Positions 24,899 through 31,842 of a DNA stretch of 64,000 nt are shown here, in pieces. The translations under genes were made by a program, and so were the position numbers. This DNA is from Roseihalotalea indica (lineage in GTDB: Bacteria; Bacteroidota; Bacteroidia; Cytophagales; Cyclobacteriaceae): contig NZ_JAINFL010000005.1 of NCBI RefSeq assembly GCF_022458895.1, positions 186,001 to 250,000 on the forward strand, read 5' to 3'. The stretch's first letter is position 1; each line of letters opens with the position of its first letter. The notes under the pieces are model-generated. The model saw only the letters and a program-made list of their open reading frames with translations, was not told the DNA's origin and did no database searches.

Positions 24899-25279
24899 CT
24901 AACCAGAGCTTTGTGCCCATGGAGTGCCTGGATATGCGGTAATTACTTCACCATTAGCTTTTGTAACTAAAGTTACGGTAGAGGTTTGTCTTCTAGCCCG
25001 GGCATCATATCCGGTTAAATATCCCATGTCAAATACTGTCACATGGTTTCCATTTTCTGAGATCATTGCTGCGTGCTTTCTTGACTCTTGTAAAGCATCA
25101 TGAAAGATAGAGAAGCTATCAAACTTACTTTTATCCTGATACAAAAGCTTCGGACTTTTCTTCTTCAATACTTTTGAAACATGATCCGGATGCCAACTGG
25201 CATAATCATGCTTTAGTCGAGCGTGCGTTTTTGCTGTCAGATAAGGAACCGGTTTGTTTTTAGAGTCAACTACTTTCAT
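24899..25279 (-). CDS. possible small T6SS effector, nuclease-toxin-like
   Basis: 126 residues, basic, without signal peptide or membrane segment, encoded between tssC and hcp. Its pattern recalls small RNase toxin domains of the BECR/CdiA-CT type: THARLKHDY near the N-terminus (His plus basic residues), KSKFDSFSIFHDAL in the middle, and a final strand pair TVTLVTKANGEVITAYPGTPW, a common ending in such toxins. That assignment is inference. No clear immunity gene lies next to it. It could equally be a locus-specific structural or adaptor protein. Confidence 0.45.
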   Translation of the reverse strand: MKVVDSKNKPVPYLTAKTHARLKHDYASWHPDHVSKVLKKKSPKLLYQDKSKFDSFSIFHDALQESRKHAAMISENGNHVTVFDMGYLTGYDARARRQTSTVTLVTKANGEVITAYPGTPWAQSSG

Positions 25280-25345
25280 AATAAAAAATAGTCTTAGTCA
25301 TTTTATCTTACACTTTCAAGTAAAGTCAAGGAATGATTTAGAATA

Positions 25346-26722
25346 TTACTGCTCGGCGTATTCCGACTGCCACTCTTCAGCTGTATCTCCTTTGGTGCCA
25401 CCTAGCTTCAGCAGGAAGTTTTTGGCCGGGAAGAACGGCGTGATGTGCAGGTCAATGAATATGCGTTTAGTCTCCGGGTCCTGCTCCAAGCGCATCAGGT
25501 TATAATCCTGAATAATCTTGTCGCTGCCCATGATGCTTTTTAGGTATTTGGAGATTTCCCGGCTCAGGTCTTTCTGCACTTTGGGCGTCCAGTTCACGAA
25601 GGCCTGACGGTTCAGGAAGTCGATGATCACTTTACCCACGTAGTCAAAGACGCGCACCACGGAGTAGGTTTGAAGGCCGATGTCGTTGCCATTGTAGAGG
25701 GTTTTAGCCGAGAAGGCCATTACCTTCTCCCATTCTTTCACCATCGGCACCAGACCGCGTTTTTCCAGTTCAGAAATTTCGCTCTTTTTCAGCGGGAAGG
25801 CCACGCCATCCACTTCATTCAGGCCACCGTGCATTTTACCTGCGGTGGGCTGGGCAATGAGTGTGCTGTAGATTTTTCCGGCCAATGCGGTAGACGGCGG
25901 AATGTACATCGGATCTTCTTCATCCAATTCTTCATACTGTTCTCGGCCAACCAGCCAGTTGCAGGTCATCATCACATTAGAGCGGTGAATCTCTCCGCCA
26001 GTCAGGTTAGCTGCGTCAAACTCTTCCATCACGGCATCAGGATCATCTAAATGGCTAAAGTCGGTGACCAGCATGGTTTTGTTTTGATGAGCGATCTTGG
26101 CCCATTTTTCTACTACTTTGTTAGAACCTAAATAGCCCGGAATAACCAATAATGAATAGTTCTCGCGCAAATCGAGGCGATCGTGGCGGGCTTTGAGTTC
26201 TTCGGATATTTTGTCTATCACCAGGGTATTATCCAGGTCTTTCAGGCGCTCAATGTCGGCGTTAAATAAGGTGATGTTACGCACCTTGTCTACTTCAGCA
26301 TTTTTGTAGAACATGGCCAGCGAGCGGTAGTTTCGCTCGAGCTCCGTAGTTTCTTCCAGAGCTTTCTTTAAGTTATTTTTCAGCAACTCCTCGGCGCTCT
26401 CCACCTTCTCCTGCGACTTCTCGATCATAGCCGAGATATCATCGCTTTCGCTGAGCAGGTCGTGCCAGAGTTGCAGTTGTTTTTTGAGCTTTTTACGTTC
26501 GCCTTTTTTAGCAGCTTCATTAAGGAAAATGTTCTTCCGGGCTTTCCCTTCCGGGTTCATCACTTTGGCTCCATCTACAGAGGATTCTATTAGTTCAAAA
26601 CCGCCGTATTCAATCAGTTCGTCGGTACTTTCTTCTAATACTTTTTTCGGATTATCCAGCGCCGGTGCTTCTTTAGTGGCGGTTGGTGCACCACCTCGCG
26701 CTTGTTCTTTTTCTTCGGCCAT
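25346..26722 (-). CDS. tssC: T6SS contractile sheath large subunit TssC
   Basis: 458 residues, the usual size. After an acidic/Lys-rich helical N-terminus (1-130), the family core is visible: SLLVIPGYLGSNKV, SNVMMTCNWLVGREQY, MYIPPSTALAGKIYST, GLNEVDGVAFPLKKSEISEL, and RVFDYVGKVIIDFLNRQAFVNWTPK. The last residues (HITPFFPAKNFLLKLGGTKGD) form the sheath-linking strand. It assembles with TssB into the contractile sheath recycled by ClpV. It starts 60 bases after tssB. Confidence 0.95.
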   Translation of the reverse strand: MAEEKEQARGGAPTATKEAPALDNPKKVLEESTDELIEYGGFELIESSVDGAKVMNPEGKARKNIFLNEAAKKGERKKLKKQLQLWHDLLSESDDISAMIEKSQEKVESAEELLKNNLKKALEETTELERNYRSLAMFYKNAEVDKVRNITLFNADIERLKDLDNTLVIDKISEELKARHDRLDLRENYSLLVIPGYLGSNKVVEKWAKIAHQNKTMLVTDFSHLDDPDAVMEEFDAANLTGGEIHRSNVMMTCNWLVGREQYEELDEEDPMYIPPSTALAGKIYSTLIAQPTAGKMHGGLNEVDGVAFPLKKSEISELEKRGLVPMVKEWEKVMAFSAKTLYNGNDIGLQTYSVVRVFDYVGKVIIDFLNRQAFVNWTPKVQKDLSREISKYLKSIMGSDKIIQDYNLMRLEQDPETKRIFIDLHITPFFPAKNFLLKLGGTKGDTAEEWQSEYAEQ

Positions 26723-26782
26723 CGGTATGTGTTATTAAGTAGGTTGGCAAATAGGTTAAGATCAGATCAAACTATGAGTTTA

Positions 26783-27226
26783 TTAATCGGCTTCTTCAAT
26801 CTCCTGAATCATGGCCTGCAATGCCTTAAGGTAAGCTTGCTTGGCTTCGGGGTTTTGCAGGGCTGACTTAAGAATCTTGTTTGACTTTAGCTGCTTGATA
26901 AACTTGTGGTAGTTTTCCTGCTGGGCGTTGATATCTTTCAGAAACTCACTCTGCTCAGTAATTCCGTTTTTCGTGAAATCAGCCAGGTTGGAGAAATGCA
27001 GTTCTTCATTGACGGGTGCGCCTTCTTCGTTTTCAAACTCCACTTTCACGGTGGGCTTAAAATGCTCAAACACTTCATTCAGGGTTTTAAGCCCGGTGAT
27101 AGGTTCTGGTTTAGTCGGACGAGCGGTAAGTTTCTGAACCAGTAATGTACGGTTCGAGGATATCTGCGTGATTGCTTCAAAAGATTGCTGAGGAACCAGT
27201 TGCCCTCCAATTTCAACTTCGTTCAT
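26783..27226 (-). CDS. tssB: T6SS contractile sheath small subunit TssB
   Basis: 147 residues. Key stretch: TRPTKPEPITGLKTLNEVFEHFKPTVKVEFENEEG, the Bacteroidota version of the TssB core strand region, followed by LHFSNLADFTKNGI. The C-terminal half is helical (NYHKFIKQLKSN, then AYLKALQAMIQEIEEAD). It pairs with TssC to build the sheath. The gap of 194 bases between clpV and tssB is the largest in the first half of the operon, so an internal promoter is possible. Confidence 0.93.
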   Translation of the reverse strand: MNEVEIGGQLVPQQSFEAITQISSNRTLLVQKLTARPTKPEPITGLKTLNEVFEHFKPTVKVEFENEEGAPVNEELHFSNLADFTKNGITEQSEFLKDINAQQENYHKFIKQLKSNKILKSALQNPEAKQAYLKALQAMIQEIEEAD

Positions 27227-27420
27227 GCCATGTGACGGTTAGTAGGTGTAAATAAATTAGTTTGTATGTGTTGAGGTAACTTATCAGTTAGTGTCCAAAG
27301 AACGTGTAATGTCATCAATCGCTATTGTATGCAGATAAAGCCAGGTTGCACGTAGGTGGAACGTTGCTTTTAATAGATGATCTGCTGCCTTTCTGTTTAT
27401 TCATAGTAAAGGTTCGTACA

Positions 27421-29892
27421 TTAATACTTCCATACTAGCTCCTGCTGATCATCCACCTCCAATTCAATCACTGAGCCTTTTTTCACTTGCCCGCCGATGA
27501 TCATTCGGGAAATAGGGCGTCGCAGCTGGTTGCGGATGACTCCGGTAAGTGGACGGGCACCGTACTCAGGGGTATAGCCTGACAGGGCTAGCTGCTGTTT
27601 GGCGGCATCGGCAATCTTTAGGGTAATGCCCTGTTTATCCAGTAAGGTAAGCAATTTCTTCAGATGAATATCGAATATCTTGACCACATTTTCTTCCTGT
27701 ATCGGCGCGAATGGAACAATCTCCGTTACCCTTGCCAGAAACTCGGGGCGGAAATGGCCCCGCATCCGTTCCATCATCTGCTGAGAGGTTGGCAGGTGCC
27801 CTTCTGAGAATTCATCAATAATATACTGACTACCAATATTGGACGTGAACAGCACTACTGCATTGGAGAAGTCGCCTTCTTTGCCCAGCCGGTCGTGCAG
27901 TTTGCCTTCGTCCATGATCTGTAAGAAGATGTCAAATACGGAGGAGTGAGCTTTCTCAATTTCATCAAACAGGACCACCGCGTAGGGCTTCTCCCGAATT
28001 TTGTTCACGAGAATACCGCCTTCCTCGTAACCCACATAGCCCGCCGGGGCACCAAGCAGCACCGCTGCTGAGTGTTCTTCCTTAAACTCCGACATGTCAA
28101 AGCGAATCAGTGTAGACTCGTCGTTGAACAGGAATTCGGCCAGAGATTTGGAAAGCTCGGTTTTACCCGTTCCCGTAGGGCCCAGAAAGAAGAAAGAACC
28201 AATGGGCTGCCCCGGTTTGGTGAGACCCGAGCGAGACTCCAGCACCGCATCGGAAATCACTTTAATGGCATGATCTTGCCCGACCACCCGTTCTTTCAGG
28301 TGTTCTTCCATATTGAGGAGCTTCTCTCGCTCCTTCGTCTGGATTTTCCCCAGAGGAATGCCGGTTTTATGGGCTACCACTGCGGCAACATCCGTTTTTT
28401 CTACGGTGCCTTTCTTGGTGCCGGTGAGCGTAAGCAGTGCATCAATGGTAGAAGATAAGTGCGATCGAAGCGTTTCTGCCGAATCCAGTTCCTGCTCATC
28501 TGTTTCATCTTCCAGTTGGCTGAACAGAATGGGGCTTATCTTGTCTTTTAGCTCCCGGTGAAACCAGCGAAGCTCAGCTAGTGAGGTCGTAGTAGTTTCT
28601 GTATTCAGGGATTGTAGCTTCTCATGCAGCTGCTTTAATTCGGGTTCCGAAGTCTCATCAGCCATGCGAATAGCAGCCATCGTCCGGTCCAGCAGGTCAA
28701 TGGCCGAGTCGGGCAGGCGGCGGTCTTTGATGTAGCGTTTGGCGAGTTGTACAGCTTCCAGGGGAGTACCCTCAGCTACGGTGATGGTGTGGTGTTGCTC
28801 ATAAAGTGGCACCAGCGTTTGTACCATGCGTTCAGCGGTGACTACATCTGGTTCTTCTACTCTAAGCACCTCGAAGCGGCGGTTGAAGGCTTCTTCTTTT
28901 TCAATGAATTTGCGATATTCTTCGTTAGTTGTGGCACCGATAACGGTAATTTCGCCCCGGGCCAGTTCAGGCTTAAGCAAATTCGCCGCGCCACTGCCTA
29001 CCGGGCCGCCACTGTCCAGCATCAGGTGCAGTTCGTCAATAAAGAGAATGGCTTTTTCAAAGGTTTTTACTTCTTTGATAATGTTTTTCAGGCGGTCTTC
29101 TACTTCGCCTTTGTAAGAAGCCCCTGCTACCAATGAGCCTAAATCAAGTTCGAATAATACGGCTGAAGACAGATGAGCTGGAACTTTCTGATTGACAATA
29201 TCCAGGGCAAAACCATCTACCAGCGCGGTTTTCCCCACTCCCGGTTCGCCCACAATCAAGACGTTGGGCTTGGTGCGACGCCCCAGAATCTCAATCATCA
29301 TACGGGTTTCACGGTCGCGACCGATGATGGGGTCAATTTTACCTTCCCGGGCCAGCGAGGTTTTGTCGTTGCAGTATTTAAATAAGGCTTTGGGCTTGGC
29401 TGCGGCAGATTTACTGCTTTTGCCGGAAGTGGTCGGGGCGATGGCTTCCTGAATGGCTTCTTCGGCTACTATAGTAGAAAGCAGGTCATCCTGATTGAGC
29501 GGAAAGGTTTTAAGTTGATCTTTATTAAAGGCAATATTGGGCTTGCATAGAGCAGCCAACATAGCCAGGGGAGTAATTTCTTCTTCGTTTAGCTTTAACC
29601 GGATCAGATCAGCCTCTTCAATGGTCGCCGATACTTTGGCATCACCGGCAGGTTCTTCAGGAATGTGAATGTTTTTGGAAAGGTTTTCAATACGTACCTC
29701 GGCCCATTCCTGTAAGTATGGAATGTCCTGATCCAGCGACTCTAGTAAATCACGTAGACCGACATCTTTGTGTAAGAGGGCATGCAGTAAATGAGCGGGA
29801 GCGAACTGAGCATTTTGATATTCTTTTGCCAGCGACTGGGCAATTTGAATGGCGCGTTTGCTGTCATCTGAGAGTGTCAGGGTAGATAGCAT
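27421..29892 (-). CDS. clpV: T6SS sheath-recycling AAA+ ATPase ClpV (TssH)
   Basis: 823 residues. A Clp N-terminal domain (1-150) precedes AAA domain 1 with Walker A GEPGVGKT (215-222) and Walker B AILFIDELH. A shortened middle coiled-coil region follows (about 400-510), then AAA domain 2 with GPTGTGKTELS and VVLFDEIEKAH, and the C-terminal D2-small domain ending ELVWKY. ClpV pulls apart contracted TssBC sheath for re-use. Placement directly upstream of tssB/tssC distinguishes it from the housekeeping ClpB. It is the first gene of the minus-strand operon. Confidence 0.93.
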   Translation of the reverse strand: MLSTLTLSDDSKRAIQIAQSLAKEYQNAQFAPAHLLHALLHKDVGLRDLLESLDQDIPYLQEWAEVRIENLSKNIHIPEEPAGDAKVSATIEEADLIRLKLNEEEITPLAMLAALCKPNIAFNKDQLKTFPLNQDDLLSTIVAEEAIQEAIAPTTSGKSSKSAAAKPKALFKYCNDKTSLAREGKIDPIIGRDRETRMMIEILGRRTKPNVLIVGEPGVGKTALVDGFALDIVNQKVPAHLSSAVLFELDLGSLVAGASYKGEVEDRLKNIIKEVKTFEKAILFIDELHLMLDSGGPVGSGAANLLKPELARGEITVIGATTNEEYRKFIEKEEAFNRRFEVLRVEEPDVVTAERMVQTLVPLYEQHHTITVAEGTPLEAVQLAKRYIKDRRLPDSAIDLLDRTMAAIRMADETSEPELKQLHEKLQSLNTETTTTSLAELRWFHRELKDKISPILFSQLEDETDEQELDSAETLRSHLSSTIDALLTLTGTKKGTVEKTDVAAVVAHKTGIPLGKIQTKEREKLLNMEEHLKERVVGQDHAIKVISDAVLESRSGLTKPGQPIGSFFFLGPTGTGKTELSKSLAEFLFNDESTLIRFDMSEFKEEHSAAVLLGAPAGYVGYEEGGILVNKIREKPYAVVLFDEIEKAHSSVFDIFLQIMDEGKLHDRLGKEGDFSNAVVLFTSNIGSQYIIDEFSEGHLPTSQQMMERMRGHFRPEFLARVTEIVPFAPIQEENVVKIFDIHLKKLLTLLDKQGITLKIADAAKQQLALSGYTPEYGARPLTGVIRNQLRRPISRMIIGGQVKKGSVIELEVDDQQELVWKY

Positions 29893-29943
29893 AGTGAGGT
29901 AGTATAGGTTTAGTCGTCAATTTTAGTATTAGTGTATTGAGAA

Positions 29944-29966
29944 GGTAAAAGGTAAACTGATAACAC
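29944..29966. repeat. direct repeat beside the 5' end of the T6SS operon
   Basis: GGTAAAAGGTAAAC-TGATAACAC, partner of the copy at 14456-14476 (14 identical bases, then a near-match). It lies 52 bases upstream of the clpV start. Confidence 0.5.
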
Positions 29967-30169
29967 TCAATTTATTATTTTACACTGTAATGATCTGCTT
30001 TCATAGAGCAGGTAAGAGCACACTAAAAGAAAACTAACGCCTTATAAACCTATTATTTTTTCTTGGAAAAAGCAAACATGTAAGAAGGCGAAACACACAT
30101 ATAATACTACATAATGGTGAAAAAAAATTATATTGATCCTTGATTTAAACCTGTCATTCTTTTCATGCT

Positions 30170-30982
30170 ATGATTCCATTTCTACAACGAGGAGATCGTT
30201 TACCGGCAGTAGTCTCTGCTCAGATATTACTGAATCAGAATTTCATCTCTGGTGAGTCTATTGAGGCTGATGGGATTTTCGGCAGACAAACCGAGATAGC
30301 AGTTAGAAAATTTCAGCAACACCGAGGGCTATCATCAACTGGCCAGATTGATGCCCGCTGCTGGAGGAAGTTACTGGAAAATAATCGCAACCAGTGGCAA
30401 ACGCTGGAAGCCATTGATGTTACTGAAGCTACTGATCGGGCTATCTACCAACCTCATCAGATGCAACAGATAACCAATCAGAGACTGATGATCTATAACC
30501 CTGGAATGAGCGATGGGGTGCGTTCTGTTCGCCAAAGTTTACTAGGAACCGGGCGTACTAGCAAAGTGATGTTATTGCAGTTTCACGGGCACGGCAATCA
30601 AGGAACGATGGGCATTGGAATTGGAACGGGAGGGGATTTGGAGGAGGGAGCATATATGAGTTCAAGATTGGGCACCGAACATTCTGATTCATTGAGCCGG
30701 TTTCTCGCACCGCTGGCGCCTTTATTTTGTCGCTTTGGAAGCGTGGAAATGCACGGTTGTCATACCGGAGGAGGGCACCGCGGAAGAAGATTACTGCAAA
30801 TGTTGTCTGATACCTGGGGGGTGCCGGTAACTGCCGGTTTGGGAAATCAATATGGACATAGTGAGACGATGTTCCGCTTTGAGGGCCCCACCCGCACGGC
30901 ATTTCCCGGTGGAGGCAGCTTGCGGTCGTGGGCTCGTTCTTTACCGGAAGCTGCTCCCGTTTCTAATCCATCTGGCTTATAG
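30170..30982 (+). CDS. peptidoglycan-binding protein with caspase-like (HGH/GC) domain, candidate T6SS effector
   Basis: 270 residues, no signal peptide. Residues 1-70 form a peptidoglycan_binding_1 domain: LQRGDRLPAVVSAQILLNQ, then ADGIFGRQTEIAVRKFQQHRG. Residues about 105-235 carry a clan CD/DUF4347-like pattern: VMLLQFHGHGNQG (His139 and His141) and SVEMHGCHTGGGHRGRRLLQ (Cys197), followed by GVPVTAG. This His/Cys spacing is that of caspase-fold cysteine peptidases. A leaderless protein with a wall-binding module and a peptidase-like domain, encoded beside a T6SS, fits an effector delivered to the periplasm; this is inference. It is transcribed away from the operon and ends 20 bases from a convergent gene. 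It has no evident immunity partner. Confidence 0.75.
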   Translation: MIPFLQRGDRLPAVVSAQILLNQNFISGESIEADGIFGRQTEIAVRKFQQHRGLSSTGQIDARCWRKLLENNRNQWQTLEAIDVTEATDRAIYQPHQMQQITNQRLMIYNPGMSDGVRSVRQSLLGTGRTSKVMLLQFHGHGNQGTMGIGIGTGGDLEEGAYMSSRLGTEHSDSLSRFLAPLAPLFCRFGSVEMHGCHTGGGHRGRRLLQMLSDTWGVPVTAGLGNQYGHSETMFRFEGPTRTAFPGGGSLRSWARSLPEAAPVSNPSGL

Positions 30983-31002
30983 CATAGGGTTGTTCACTGT
31001 AA

Positions 31003-31677
31003 TTATTGCTGATCACTCAGAAACTCAAAGCCTACTCGTTTGCCAGTGCGGATGGCAGACAGGCCAGTAGCCTGAAGCTTTTCTTTTAAGGTAATTTGTT
31101 TGCTAACATCTATCGGAGGTACGAATAGGTCAAAGTCAATAGCATGCACAACGGCGGTTTCGGACATCTGGTGGAGGGTTTGCTGGTCAATGGGTTTTTG
31201 GGAGAATGAGCTGTATTTGAATGCAAATTCTTTACGACCTTCCACAAAAAAGTGTTTGTCCTTATTGATAAAGATGCGTCCGATCATGTATCCTACATCC
31301 GAAAGTCGGTTGTAGCGGATGGAGTCAGTTAGGAAGTTATACACCATAATCATACCGCAGTAGGCACGGGTGGGGTCTTGCTTTACATACTCTGATTTAT
31401 GTACAAAATACTCAGGATTGAAGGTAAAGATATTGGTGTGCATCATAAAGACCAGCGTATCTCCGGAAAAACGCAGTGACGATTCAAAATCACCGTGGCG
31501 TTCGTAGGCCACTTTAACGTGACTTTCTTCACTCATCGCTTCGTCCGTCCGGGAGGCCATACCCTCCAGCACTTCGCATAGTTGATCAAATACTTCTTTG
31601 GTTTGCCGGTAAATTTGTTGTTTTAGAGCCCCTTTTTCGTTCAGGGCTTTGATAATACGATCTTCTGATGATGACAT
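31003..31677 (-). CDS. conserved Bacteroidota protein of unknown function
   Basis: 224 residues, soluble. It has a helical N-terminus (about 1-50), then a mixed alpha/beta core with strongly patterned stretches: DTLVFMMHTNIFTF, CGMIMVYNFLTDSIRYNR, VGYMIGRIFINKDKHFFVEG and FKYSSFS. I recall this as a family widespread in Cytophagales with no assigned function. It is unlikely to be a dedicated immunity protein for the neighbouring PG-binding protein, because the family occurs without such partners as far as I know. It converges with that gene, with a 20-base gap. Confidence 0.75.
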   Translation of the reverse strand: MSSSEDRIIKALNEKGALKQQIYRQTKEVFDQLCEVLEGMASRTDEAMSEESHVKVAYERHGDFESSLRFSGDTLVFMMHTNIFTFNPEYFVHKSEYVKQDPTRAYCGMIMVYNFLTDSIRYNRLSDVGYMIGRIFINKDKHFFVEGRKEFAFKYSSFSQKPIDQQTLHQMSETAVVHAIDFDLFVPPIDVSKQITLKEKLQATGLSAIRTGKRVGFEFLSDQQ

Positions 31678-31779
31678 AATTCAGGTAGTTTTTAGAAAAA
31701 AGCAGGATGCGAACCAAAATGTTTGATCGCTCTTATCTTCAGAACGTCAATTCTTCAACACCCGCTGGTTAAATACAAA

Positions 31780-31809
31780 TGTAGGAACATCGTTCATGAC
31801 ATTCCTACA
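31780..31809 (-). terminator. hairpin terminator after the GH92 gene
   Basis: TGTAGGAA (31780-31787) and TTCCTACA (31802-31809) are exact reverse complements around a 14-base loop. On the minus strand the stem is followed by TTTGTATTTAA. It lies 33 bases past the mannosidase stop codon. Confidence 0.6.
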
Positions 31810-31842
31810 GATGATTCATTTCAAAGGAAGATTGCTAAACGA

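Noticed and set aside
14498..29892. Interpretation of the contractile locus as a prophage tail or extracellular contractile injection system
   Set aside because: ClpV, TssK, TssN, TssE/F/G, Hcp, VgrG and PAAR are all present, while tail fibre, tape-measure and tail-tube terminator genes are not; this is a T6SS.
31003..31677. Immunity protein for the neighbouring peptidoglycan-binding caspase-like protein
   Set aside because: It is convergent with, not co-transcribed with, that gene, has no signal peptide, and belongs to a family I recall as broadly conserved in Cytophagales.
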